Shown here: positions 25,201 through 37,321 of the stretch, in pieces
Layout: every line of letters starts with the position of its first letter
How positions within the stretch are numbered: the first letter of the stretch is position 1
Assembly: GCA_029964075.1 (NCBI GenBank)
Contig: CM057142.1
Coordinates: 38,504,392 to 38,568,391 of the forward strand
DNA: 64,000 nucleotides
Reading direction: 5' to 3'
Source of the DNA: Patiria pectinifera
Lineage: Eukaryota; Echinodermata; Asteroidea; Valvatida; Asterinidae
Translations under genes and position numbers: made by a program
The notes under the pieces: generated by a model
The model's input: only the letters and a program-made list of their open reading frames with translations
Databases searched by the model: none
Told to the model about the DNA's origin: nothing

Positions 25201-28200
25201 AAGGGGTACATCGTTCTGAAATCACCGACTTTTCATGTTTAAGATTGTTTACTTATCCTATTTCAAAGGTCTGGTTGAAAGAAGCTAAATGTCTCACCGG
25301 TCCTGAGAAAAGACGAGAAAAAAAATACCCAGTTGTTTACTTCTGACGTGATGGAAATGTTGTGGCATACGCATGCGTACTTCAAGCCGTTACCATGCCA
25401 CCAGCTTCTGTCAGACGATTTAATGTATGGTATAATGATACACTTCCGTATACGTGTACACAAAAGTGTACAAGTACACAGACGCCAACAGTACACACGT
25501 TGTTTCCCACATGTCCGCAGGATCTGATTCAATCATGCGACAGGATTTAAAACTTGCACCCTTTTTGAGAGTCAAGATTTTTGACCCCCGAAATTCATTC
25601 TCGCAAGAATAACACAAAAACGGCCAAAGTATGGTTGTGTGGACGATTATATTCTACTTTTAAATGCTTTTTCCGATAATATTATTTACATTTAAAACGC
25701 CCAAATGGGCGCTTTCCAGGACGTAGTGTCCCTTTAATTTCACCCACTTTATTGGAGTGGGCTATTTGGTTTTTGTACTTTTCCAGTGTCGTTTATTGTC
25801 ACAGAAATTCTAGTGATTCAAATCTGAGCCCTATCACTTTTTAAAGTGATAGTTACAAGACGCTTGTTTTATTGTGTGAAACATGTTCACACCTTACAGC
25901 AAGAGGGTTTCATTTTCTGTCCGTTTTTTCAGCCAGTTGATTCATATCATATCATGCTTATGTAGACTCTGTGTTTAGACATACTGTTTCGTTAACATCA
26001 TGACTTTGTGCTTCTTACAGCAACTTTACTCCCCTAGAATGAGCTGTTCAATACGATCCGAGATGGTTTGCCCTCGAGAGAAAGAAAGAGTAACTTGAGT
26101 ACATGTGAGCACACCTACATGTATCATCACAGCAAAAGCTGAATTCCAAGCAAGAGCTCAAGTTTTTTGACCTGTGTTTCACTTTAACTGGCTATTGAAT
26201 TTAGGTCATGTGACTCTGCTAGGGATGTCCAATTTCGAATAAGTTAGTACATTCAAAACTGCGTTTGACCGAATATTCGATACTTGCCGATCAAGTGTTG
26301 CATGCACCAGCTGCAAAATAATGCCTGACGCGCCGGTGTAGCGTGAATATCCGACTCCATGAAATGTGGACTCATTGGTAGTATTGCGCATGCGAGAGTA
26401 CGATAATATGCTAATTTTTAGGATCATAATGGAAGAGTGACCTGTCACATGCGAGGGATTAACCAATGAAAGGGGAAAAGGGGTCCGATTTCCACAGGAG
26501 TCAGATTTTCATATGACACCTGACAAAATAGATCGACCTGCTGATCGACATTTGCGCACGCCTGATGAAGTATCAAGAAGATCATGTGTATATTGACTGA
26601 ATTTGACTCGCTGGTGTATTCAAACAGTAGTCTGACAATAAAGCGATGCAACTTCACGATCGAAATAACGTCACAGTCATGTGTGTACGTGCTTACTTTT
26701 TTTCTACGAATATTTAAACCAGCAAAAAGGTATTCGAATATTCAGTTGATGATCCAATATTCGGTGTGTTCAGGACAACCCTACACTGCGTTATCATTAT
26801 ATGTTGTATGTTTTTTTGGTTTTTTTTTGCGCAGCAGATGAGACAAAATGCTTGGAATTAGGTGAAGTTGTTTCTCCCCCCCCCCTCCCGCTTTTTGTTC
26901 TATTGATGCAGACAGTCCAGACGTGCTATTTTGTCTTTCGTCCTTTTTTATTTATTTTGAAAACAGAAACTTTGGCAAAGTGAAGTCACAAAACAGCAAA
27001 TTAGAAAAGATTTTGTGGATATTGCAGGCTCGGATTTGTGCCTGGCACCCATTGACCTTTTTTTTTTAATTTCTGAACTTCAACATCTCCGTGCTGGGAA
27101 ATAAAAATGTCCGACTGAAATTGAAACTCCGACCAAACAGCCTTGACCCAGCTAGCTGCCTGTTCATTTGAACTTTGTGTTCAATCAGTCGGAGAAACTG
27201 AAATGGTGATAAAGCGATTGTGTGGCCTATAAATGTTTCTATTTTTGTCTGCAAAGCCATTGTTGGCATCTTCAACTGCTGTTTGTTGTCTGTTAAATAA
27301 ATAAAAAATGAATAGATACAGACTCTTGCAATTTTTTCTGTAAATCTGCATGAAATTCAACTCATAATTCAAAGCACTTTTTGCTGTAACAGCTAGGGAA
27401 TCTTGAGTTACTGTATTTTGATGAATGCATCAGTTTTTACAAATCTTTTTCTGAGTCCATGTTTGTACAAAGAATAATACGATATAGTTTTAAAGCCTAT
27501 TATGAAAATATCAGGGAATATGTTGTATAGTCTAAATTAAGTTGATATGTTGAGACTTGATGAAGATTTGGCATTCTTGAAAACCATTTTCCAGAGAATA
27601 ACTTGGTTTAATCGTGTTCTAGTTTCATGCTCCATATAAATGGGTTTTGTGCCTTATTAAAGGGAGGAATTATATAAGTCTAGAAAACTATGAATTCGCA
27701 TCTTTTGAAGTGAGACACTGCAAAAAGCCAAATGTAATCCTTGAAGTAATGCCGTGGTTGAATTTTTGTTTTTCATAGGACCTTGTTGTAGGCGTAACCT
27801 TAACCGCTGTCCTGATGCTGCTCATCTGGCCCTGGTTGGATGTGATTGACCACTTCCAGCTGACCCATCCCCAGGCTCCATTGGTCATCATCTCTACAGC
27901 CGTGTTCCTGTGCATCTGCTACCCAAGCCACAACGGTGTGGCGGCCACACGAGCTGACACCATCACCATACTTGGCTCGGTCTCGGGGACCCTATGTAGC
28001 TTCTGGCTCCTCCATCGCGCAGGGATGGTGCCCGATGTTGTAGAGCCCCTGGGTGGGGTCATCGCCTGGCCTGGGTTGGGCGTGGCCGGGGTGATGTTCC
28101 TGAAGTACGCCTTTTGCCAGGTCCTGGCACTCGCAGTGTACCTGTCCACCCGGGCACTCCTCCTGCAGGCCATTCCTGTCATCTTCAATACTGAAATCAA

Positions 28201-28318
28201 TGAGAACACCAAGAAGTTGTTGTTTGTGGAGCTGCCATATCGCTACATCACCTTTCTAGTCCTGCTCTTCAGTACATACACCATTTGCCCTATTGTGTTT
28301 GCCAAGTTAGGCGTTTAG
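22208..28318 (+). CDS. SGPP: Sphingosine-1-phosphate phosphatase, copy B
   Basis: Three coding exons, 22208-22828, 24364-24453 and 27779-28318, with phase-0 GT-AG introns, give 416 residues. The lipid-phosphatase motifs are intact: KELLKWPRP at 157-165, PSTH at 184-187, SRLYKGMHFILD at 227-238. Exon 2 is exactly 90 nt, as in copy A, and the intron positions are identical, so the two genes arose by tandem duplication. The shared N-terminal SLPLY...LQRFFGL motif precedes a divergent Gly/Ala/Asn-rich linker (residues 45-97) quite unlike the acidic, His-rich linker of copy A. The third exon codes several membrane-spanning segments. Start: ATG with A at -3; a second in-frame Met follows two codons later and cannot be excluded. 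Likely role: dephosphorylation of sphingosine 1-phosphate at the endoplasmic reticulum, possibly with different tissue use from copy A. Confidence 0.93.
23481..24296. mobile_element. 816-bp long inverted repeat in SGPP-B intron 1
   Basis: The left end AGCCCCAGTCTATGGCCC mirrors GGGCCATAGACTAGGGCT on the right. The arms match inward for over 250 bp (for example AAGGAAGCACGGGGAA on the right with its complement at 23660). In the centre lies a second mirrored pair: GGTTCTCTGGCC with the GGTCAGAGAACC stretch near 24033, and the repeated TGGCTGGCTGTTCTGA motif near 23873 and 23938. It is non-coding and would form a long hairpin in the SGPP-B pre-mRNA. Confidence 0.8.
26221..26782. mobile_element. 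TIR element in SGPP-B intron 2, hAT-like ends
   Basis: Ends AGGGATGTCC (26221) and GGACAACCCT (26782) are inverted copies with one mismatch; TTCGAATA-type motifs occur close to both ends. Flanking bases ACTCTGCT and ACACTGCG agree at 6 of 8, compatible with an 8-bp duplication. The end sequence is of the kind common in hAT elements. Non-coding. Confidence 0.55.
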
Positions 28319-31300
28319 TAAAGGCTGTTTTTTGAAAGATACTTTTCACTGAGAAACGAATGAACCATTCAAATTGATATGAGTTACTAATTCTTCTCAA
28401 TTCATGAAAATGAAATAAAACTGCTTCAAACTGCTTACTGACTGGATTGAACTGAAAATACAAACCAACAAATTTAAAGGGCCTAACGTTGGATTCTAGC
28501 AGGACCTTAGTCAGAGGCAGAATGACAGGGATACAGAAACAAAAAGCAAGGGACACAAAAAGAAGCATTCACGGGTGGAAGGGGAAACGCAATTCAGTCA
28601 ATATACAGGCTTGCACAAAATGACATGTCTACTGGCCCTGTTGGAACCACTGTAACTTAAGACCCTCAAAGGACAGGTTTTCTGGAAATGTACCTAAATT
28701 GAAAATAAATCTGGGTGTGAAGTTATGACATTGCACATATAATCTGAAAACTGTTTTCTGCAGTCCTTCAGTCATAACCGGAATATCACCGATACAAAGG
28801 CTCTAGTCGGGTAACATTGCATTTTTTTTCGTGAGAAGCATGAAACTCGGTGATTTGAACTGTGCATGTGAATCGAACGTGTGTATTATATTCAGGAAAT
28901 CTGGGTGGTTTTTTTTTCATCACATATATCTTTCAATTCTCCTTGAAACTTTGATAAATGCAGATTACGTATTTAAAGTATAACAACAAAAAAAGATACA
29001 ATTTTGAAAATCAATGCAAAATTAATATTTTTAACCTTATATTTTACATGTACCTTTATTATATACTTTGAACCATCGATAAGGAATTCTGGTGCCTTGG
29101 TGTATACCTTTGTGAAACTGAATGAATGCCTTTTTTTTACAAATGGATTCGCGTAGTTCTTTGCGTCACAAACTAGCAGTACAAAGAGTTCCTGACAAGA
29201 GATTCTGCTTGGGGAAGTACTTTCCTTTGTATTTGTATTTTGTATTTTTATTTTATGCCCCCGGCACTTTTGATAGGAAATCTATACCAGACATTTTCCC
29301 GCCAATGTGATACTGGCTTTTTCTTTGTACTTAAACTGGATTGGAACCAAGCATGATGTGTACATGTACACCTTTATTAGCCCAATAGTAGTGACTAGTG
29401 GAATGAAAGTTCTGGTAGGTCGGGTAACAAATCATTGACAACATCCAGAGTGAATTACATTCTATTTTCGGCAAAGTCACCCAACATAAGGTAGAATCAC
29501 ATTATTAAAAAAAAATTAATTACATAAACAATGTGACGTAAGGAAAGTGCTTTGTGAATGAAAATCCATGCGGCTTAAAGGGTATATTTTAGTGCTTTAT
29601 ACATGGATAAGCGTTAAGGTTCACCTTGAATTGAGGCCGAATGTCATGCATCTCATAAAACTTAACAGTCCAAGATAACACTAAAACAAAGTGCCTACGA
29701 CAAGCGGTAGTTTCATCGCACAACATTTTGTCAAGACGTTTGTGACAGGTTACAAGTTACCTTGATACTTGTCTTTGATTCACCTTTTATGTTCCGGTTC
29801 CTATACTAGAATTCCTTGAAATGTGTGCATTTAGTCTCAAGGGAATGTGTTCATAGCAATTCTAGTCAAAAGACTATTTTTTTTTGTTCGTTTGAGTCTA
29901 ATGACACTTCCCTGAACTTAACTGTGTTCAGTACGTTCCTCGCGAAATTGATTTGAAAATGAAAAGAACGAGTCAACTTTATTAATAACAAAGAGTTGTA
30001 CATTTGGGGAATACAAGAGCTTGCAATCGCTGTCTATTCCTTTTGCACTTACAACTGTCCATGATATTTTCTGTATTACATTATGTTTAAATGTATTCTT
30101 GGCGTACGGTCTTTACGTATAAAAATATCTCATTAGTATGCGTTGACGCTCTGAATGGCTAGTTGAAACATGGGCTCAACTTTGTTGAATCCAGCATGAT
30201 ACTTTTCTGCTTATACGTGTTCTATATTCTGTACAATACGGGGTCAAGTTTACTTACCTGTCCAATATCTGTTACATTATCACGCTAATGAAGACACAGT
30301 GGACCCAAAAGTGGCCAACCAGTCTTGATAAAAGAAGAGGTTGGGTCATGGTGGGTCTGCTGATGTTTGAAATGCGTCTGTGATGTTTATTGGCAGGTAT
30401 TTCAAAACTAAGCGTATATGGCAGAGCTCTTCGTGTTATACCATAGATTACTGTTTGTTTTACCAACGATAAAGTCTGTTATTAGAGTTTGGACCTTTTC
30501 ATGAATTATCCTGCTCGATTTGTTTTAATTTGATTTCAAACAGTGTACAACCATGTACATGAATAGAAATCTACATTCTCTTGTGCTTTCATGCCTTTTG
30601 GTTGCCTATACACGTAACACAGCCAGCCACCTGGCCTTTTCCCGTGTTTTTAGTTAATATATACTTTTAACCCACCAGTATTTGAAGTGATCTGTGTATA
30701 TAGCCTAAGCTTAAGCCTAGTTTGCCCAGTTTTCCCCACGTGATAAACGGTGTCACGTGACCGAAACATTCCATTTTTTTCTCAAGTGCGACATGGTCTG
30801 TTACTTGTCAGTGAATCGTGATTTTACATGAAGTGTTGCAGCTGTTGTTTGATGTATTATAGCTCAGTGTTGTTTATTTTCTGTATTAAGCATTATCTGT
30901 ATCCGGCATGTTTTAGAGTTGCTAGTTCTCACGATGGCGCCAAGTATAGACTTACTGTATCAGCATCAGCAATCAACAGTAGCAAATATAATACAACGTA
31001 GTGCAGACATGAGTCAATCGACTGCATTTAGAAAACTGGGTCCGATAAACAATCGATGACGCATGCAGTTTTGGCTGATATGGATCATTGTCACGTGCTG
31101 CCCGATTGAAATTCACACAATTCGAAAGAGAATAAATATCCTTTTCCGGCAAAAGTCACAATGAAACGGTTCTGTTGGCGTTGTCAAATTCGCTCAGCTT
31201 TCGCTTTCACTAATAGTGCGATCCAGCCGTAATTAGAACCATGACAGTGTTATTATAACAGTTGATGTGTTTGATCTTGAGCATAGATTTTATGATTTTC

Positions 31301-33802
31301 GTTTCCAAAGCCTCATACATTTACATGACTTTAATTGTGAGTAGTTTTGTTGCATTAATCCAAGGACACCAGTTTGCACTGGATTTATTCCTGCATTCAT
31401 GAGCAGTCAAGGAATAGACCAACAACATGAATATGCTAATTCAGTTCAGCCTATAAATTATGTGTTGCATCGCGTTTGTGCGTGTATGAGTGTTGCCATC
31501 AGCACGAAGGCCCCCGTTGGGAATCGATGCAATATTTTTTTTATTTTTTTTTAATATTTGGTGCTCATGGATATTAACATATTTTATTTTGAAATCACGT
31601 TTTGTGGACTCATAATGAGTGATTGATTATATATGTCAACATTGGTCTCCATGGTTCAAAATGTTTTCTGTGGTTTATTACATTTGAATGAAAACAAACA
31701 TAGTTGGGTTTCTGTATGCTTCAATTTAACGGCTTTGCGCGTTATTGCAGGTCTGAGCCTATATAGTAAGTTCGTTGACACAGTGCTGGTTTTTGCATAT
31801 GACCCAATATTTCGAGGACAGAAAGCAAGGAATTGAATACTGTTTCCGTGTGCATGTCATACTATACATGTAGTACATGTACAAGGCATTCAGTGACCCA
31901 AGCACAGGTTAATGATATTCGTTTTCTGTCATAATAAGTGTATTGGTGAAGAAAGAACCAGACGATCGTGTCAATGTACACATTTTCTATCATGTTTCAG
32001 ATTAGTTGAGATGTATATTAATTATTATTGTAGATATTGTAAATTACTCAGGTAAACATTAGAGAAAAGTTACTAAATCAGTTCATATGATTTATATAAT
32101 TTGAAAACGGAAACAAAAGATGCGAAATCGTAAAAATACATAATATAAATCGACGTATGTATAGTATAGAACGTTGTGCAGTGAGACATGCAGTGATGTG
32201 TTCTGTGATATTTACCTTAAGAGCTCGATTGCTGAATATTTCAGTAAATGACGGTTCTGAGAAAGCGAAAATAATATGTCCTGATTAAAGTAATGTGTCT
32301 TTCGTGTCTTTTATTTTGAAGAAGTGAACAAATTCACCACGGGATGTGGTTGCATGATGATGTTGTTTTTGATCGGCGAATTACAAATTGGAATTGAAAC
32401 CGAGGCACGCGGTGCTAAGCCACTGTATGATAATTGAGGACCTTTTCTTTTTAAAAACTTTTTTCGGCAACGGGGGTTATGCCCCCCTCCCCCTAAAAAA
32501 AAATGAGGCAGCGCTGAGCTGCGTACGATTTGGTTAAAGTGGTCAGAAATTGCCTCAGATCGCACCACAGAGCATATACGATCCAAAAGTTTTTTCAGGG
32601 CCCTAAAGCGGCCCCGAACCCCACGCCGTAATTTTTGGGACTAAGTTTTGGAGGACAATTGTTTTTTTAACCCCCCCCCCCCCCAAAAAAATGTGTTTAT
32701 AGACCTTTCTTTTGTTTGTAAACATTGGCGCCATTTTATATGGGCTGCCGCAAGCGCATAAATTGAAGTCGTGGTTCGCATAACGCCCTCAATACATAGT
32801 AAAAGGCATGTTTAGGTATTATGTTGTAGCTTTGTTCACAAAGTTGTATTTCTAACAACCAAATAATATGTTGGTTATCTGTAATAACTCTTCTTCATTT
32901 TTGCAGTGTTGGGCCTTCCATAGTTTTGCAACCCGTGGTTGGCAAAATGTGCAGTTTGCCAACCAAGCGTAGAAAGGTCTATTGGGACTAGTATGTCGCC
33001 ATTTTCGCCAGAGGAACTGACATCATTTTCTCGCGATGGTTACGATCAAACCTATATTTGCTTTGCGTCGAAATTTTTTTAATGAAGATGCGTTTTCCGA
33101 TATTTTGCTGAAAGCGATATCTTCTTGTATGAGCGGACATTTCGACAGAATATTTTTTAATAACCCACTTCAGATTTATTGTTTTATTGATCCTTGAATC
33201 AGTATAAACATTTCTTTTTGCAAACGGAAATGGTGTCGATTACCTTTACGTGTGTGAAAAGCAATAAAATGTTCGATAGCTGGGAAATTATGGATCAGCT
33301 AGGCTAAAGTACAATGGGTACGAATATGCAAGTACACATGTATAAAGCGTTTGAACAAGAGTTTGTTCACCCCTGTACAAATGGTTGCACTGAGTGATTG
33401 AACTTTGCACATGCAGCTTGGCAGACTAGCTACTTGAATGCGCATAAAAGGCATGCAAATATCTACGGCGAGCAAATTTAACATTTAATCCCGAGGTAGA
33501 AATATCTCTATTTCAAATACATGGTGCACAATATCTCTATTTCAAATAACTCAGAGATACATTTTCGAATAGAGATTTATTTCTAATAGACCTATTAAAA
33601 ATAGAGATATCTCTTTAAGATTTAGAGAGGTCAGTGGTCGTCCAACTCGACATTTGGTGCGATGCAGAAAAATATAAATCTTGGGGGTTTGAAATTCGCG
33701 TCTTGTGTTTCACGGCAGCCTAGCCATGGCAACGCGTAGAGATGCGTTATATGGCGGACCCTTTAAGGCTCGCTAAAAAGTAGGTGCGTTACGTCATACG
33801 AT
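28319..33802. other. Gene-free region after SGPP copy B
   Basis: Begins with the presumed 3' UTR of SGPP copy B; an AATAAA signal lies at 28414-28419, 95 bp past the stop. The remainder is AT-rich and shows no exon I can support. At about 32460-32700 there is an inverted, decayed relative of the CAAGGGCGG element family (GAAATTGCCTCAGATCGC and CGGCCCCGAACCCCACGCCG are shared with the copies at 37-38 kb), with a poly-C run at 32670-32683. At 33500-33615 the motif AGAGATA(T/A) and its complement recur. Confidence 0.5.
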
Positions 33803-34103
33803 CAAGGGCGGATCCAGAACCCATTGGGGGGGGGCAAAAAATTGTCCCCCCGAGAAGTAGGTCTAAAAAATTACGGCGAGGGGTTGGGGGCCCGCTTAAG
33901 GGCCCGGCAAAATTTTTGATTCTAGATGCTCTGTGGTACCATCTGAGGCAATTTCTGACCAATTGACCACTTTAACCAAACTGTTTTGAGGAAACGGTGG
34001 TGTACGCAGTGCCGGCCTTTATTGCGACGTCAATACAAAAAAAATTGGGTTCTTCTTTTTTTTCCCCCCCCCCCCCCCCCCCCCCCCCCCGGTTCCGCCC
34101 TTG
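33803..34103. mobile_element. hAT-like miniature element, CAAGGGCGGATCC ends
   Basis: 301 bp from CAAGGGCGGATCCAG to the GGTTCCGCCCTTG end. Flanks CATACGAT (33795-33802) and CACACGAT (34104-34111) match at 7 of 8, an 8-bp target duplication typical of hAT transposons. A G-tract lies just inside the left end and a long C-tract (from about 34066) just inside the right. Shares the interior motif CTCTGTGGTACCATCTGAGG with the copies at 37.0 and 38.5 kb. Non-coding. Confidence 0.85.
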
Positions 34104-35330
34104 CACACGATGACCTATCTGTTGACACAACGTGTGAGACCGGAAATATCACTATACTATATATCTCTGTAGATAGAAATAGAGATCTCTATCATAGAAG
34201 TAAGATTGAATAGAGATACATGTATCTAAATGCGCGCGCCATACATATCCACTCGCTTTTATTGTGCTCGTCATGCTCCAGTTATACATTTTCCCGCTGG
34301 AATATTAAATGAGCACTATACAAAAAATATATGGCCTACATTTATTTGGTTGTTGTGGCGCCATAGTCTTGGCGAGGGATTTGTACATTTTTCACACGGC
34401 AACAAGGACTACATTAGAAACTGGTTGGGTAGTTTCAAATGAATGTTGTGTAATTGGGGCAAGGCTATATTTACCATGATACTGTTTTTAATTCATGAAC
34501 GATACCATTCATGCATGCTTTATGTTGTGTATGCCCAACCTAATTTTTAACATTTAATAACTTCAGCGTTCCCATTCTTTGTCAGCAACCAAGGCTCATA
34601 TCCTATCTGATTGATGATCATTCATGTTTCATATAAAAACCTCTAAACGTGCAACATGTGACCATATCTTTTGTTCGTTTAACGCATTAGATTAGGTGTC
34701 AAATTGCTGGGTTTTTTTTATTGTACCCTAATTAAATTTAATAAATATAATGTTCATGATTCCTAAAATGGACTCTGTACCTTTCGTCTCTTCAAAAGCC
34801 AGCTTTTCTCTTTGTTGATATTAAGGGTTTTTTGTTATAAACTGCATGTGATATCCCTACTGTTTTCGGATGATTCTATCATGGAATTAAGTAAATTCTT
34901 TGTTGAAGTGATCCTTATTATATTGAATTGATACTAACTATAAAATAAATGTAATTATGTTTAAGATTCTACACTGAATTTAAGGGGAACCTCCGTTCAT
35001 TATTACTGTTAATGGTTTACTTCCTACCCGCATCGCCTGTACCACACGGCACGCCCGACTCGTGCTTGTGATCACAAAGTTCGTTTCAGTGTTTGCATGA
35101 GTTATCAAGCCGGCTCGTTGCCTGAGCAACCATGCACTAAGTGTTAAATATTAACTGCTAATTAAGTTAATGATTGACATCACTTTCATTCATTATTACC
35201 CCCATCTGCCCCAATTCGCATGTTAATAAGGAAATGACATGGTATGTTAATAAGGGAATATAAATTCGGTGATTAGGCCTACAAACGGTAAATTCCGCGA
35301 TATTGGAAAATGGAAATATTTATCAGTGAA
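34104..35330. other. Gene-free AT-rich stretch
   Basis: No exon, RNA gene or clear repeat family recognised. AGAGATCTCTA-type palindromic motifs continue to about 34215, similar to those at 33500-33615 on the other side of the hAT-like element. A modestly GC-richer patch occurs at 35030-35130. Confidence 0.5.
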
Positions 35331-35833
35331 CAGGGTGAGTCAAAAAACAAACAGGAAACCCAGATAGCAGGACCATTTTTGTAATGGAGTTCTGCATGTA
35401 GCACTTTCAAAATGTAGGATAAGAAACCCAATTTATAAACTTTCTTTTGGTACAATGAATCATTTAAAATATTTATGTATTTTTCAACTTTGTCATATGG
35501 AGTTTTAAACACAAACACCGTTTTAATGTTCTGTCCACGGATCACAAAAAAAAGTGTTCTATCAGCACTAACGAAAACAATTCACGAACAACTCTATGTC
35601 AGTTGGTTTCGTTTTGATGAAAGGACACTGAATACGTTGTTGGTGATCTGACAGATTAGGTTGTGTCTAAAATTCCGTAACTTGAAAAGTACATGACTGA
35701 TTTGAATAATTTGTGAACTAAAAGAAGGCTTGTTAATTGGGCTTTCATATACTAGATTTTAAGTGCTACATGCAGAATTTCATTTAGATATATGGTCCTG
35801 CCATTTGGGTTTTCTTTTATTTGACTCACCGTG
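35331..35833. mobile_element. CAGGGTGAGT-family TIR element
   Basis: Left end CAGGGTGAGTCAAAAAACAA, right end TTTGACTCACCGTG. The inverted arms also share GGACCAT, TTCTGCATGTAGCACTT and related stretches. Other members lie at 44684-45055 and, partially, at 42040-42330 and 45744-45862. Its right arm (from 35801) is repeated at 37322 by the tandem duplication. Non-coding. Confidence 0.75.
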
Positions 35834-37321
35834 TACATTCATCATTTTGAGGTCGCCAAAATTTGGTGTTTTACTATATACAGTCATGTAAGCCATATTG
35901 CAAAGATCTTGGTCACACTACAAACTTAAAAGAAATCCACTTAACTTTAACATTTGACACTTGTAGGTATTTCAAGCAAGCAACGAATTCCATCGAATGT
36001 TGTACCAGTATTAATCTGTCAAGTTTGGAAATCACATTTCTTGAATCCTTCAATATAAGCGAAAGCGGGCCAGACGGAATAATTTCACGGGGTTTGGGGG
36101 ATAAATTCAAATGGTCTTATATGAAACGTATATCACTGTACATAAGTTGGGCAAAATGGGTTGATAATTCGACCAATAACGGTCGAATTATCAACTGCCT
36201 ACACTCTTGGGCAAATTCTTCCTAATGGTTTGAAAGTTTTACCCAATTCAGCCCAATATGAGGTAATTTCATACCAATGCTGGGTAAATTACATTGCCCC
36301 CAAAAAGTGTTTTATCCAACCTTTTTACTAGCCACATATCTATACAGTTAGGCCTATATTTTTTGTATTCGTCATCTGTCCACTTCTGTACAGATGGTTA
36401 CAACTATGGATGGAATCCATTTTTCAAAGGCTTGTTCAAACTTGGCCACTTCAAACATGGGGCTATTAACAGCTCCATGCTTCGAATGGACAGTCAATAT
36501 TTACTTATCCAAATAATGTTTGCACGTAGGACCAACGCGGCCATTGACAGTCATAAAATAAACAGAACATTAATTCGCAATCAATATTCGGGAGGATAAA
36601 CTGCAAGCGTACAAGCTTGCGCACGCGCACTAGATCAAGTAACCGATGAACGGCGATCAGTTTGTTTTTATTGTATTTTGCGCGCTCTATTCTAGCCTCT
36701 TGTATAGCAGGTGTGTGATGTTAATAATTATATCGCGTTGCATGCCATGTCATGTTGGTTTATCTAAAGCACATTGCTGACCAATTCCGTGGAGTCATGC
36801 TGAAGGTGAACTTGAGGTAAACTTCTTCAAGCATCAACGCCCGTTTTGACATCGACACTTTCCTTTCGCTTAAAGCATGGAGGATAGGAAGGAATATGTC
36901 TATTCCTTCCTCCATTCTTAAAGTGACAAAGGGGTGAGACTTTTGGGGAAAAAACACCCCTGCTCTTCCCCTCTCAACTCTGTTGAAGTATTTACCTCAA
37001 GACAAGGGCGGATCCAGAACACAAATTTTTTTTTGGGGGGGGGGGGCACACATTTTTTTGGACCCCTCAAAAAGTGGGTCAAAAAAAATTACGGCATGGG
37101 GTTCGGGGCCCGCTTAAGGGCTTCGAATAATGTTGGATTCTAGATGCTCTGTGGTGCGATCTGAGGCAATTTCTGACCACTTTAACCAACGTGTTTTTTT
37201 TTGAGGAAAAGATGGTGGTGTACTCATTGCCTGCCTTTATTGCGATGTCACATAAAAAAAAAAAAAAAAATTGGTCTCGTTTTTTTGGGGGGGCCATGGC
37301 CCCCTTTGCCCCCCGATCCTA
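35801..37321. repeat. Tandem duplication, unit 1 (1.52 kb)
   Basis: Collinear with the next unit (37322-38840): CCATTTGGGTTTTC starts both, offset by about 1521 bases. The two differ only by scattered substitutions and small indels. The unit contains no recognisable gene; frames around 35863-36225 and 36294-36599 recur in unit 2 without family resemblance. The unit ends inside a truncated hAT-like element beginning at 37003. Confidence 0.9.
37003..37316. mobile_element. hAT-like miniature element, right end lost
   Basis: Begins CAAGGGCGGATCCAG, preceded by CCTCAAGA, as in the copy at 38528. The right end stops at CCCCCCGATCC and goes straight into the duplicated sequence, lacking the terminal GCCCTTG and the second CCTCAAGA. 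It is therefore cut by the duplication junction. Non-coding. Confidence 0.85.
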
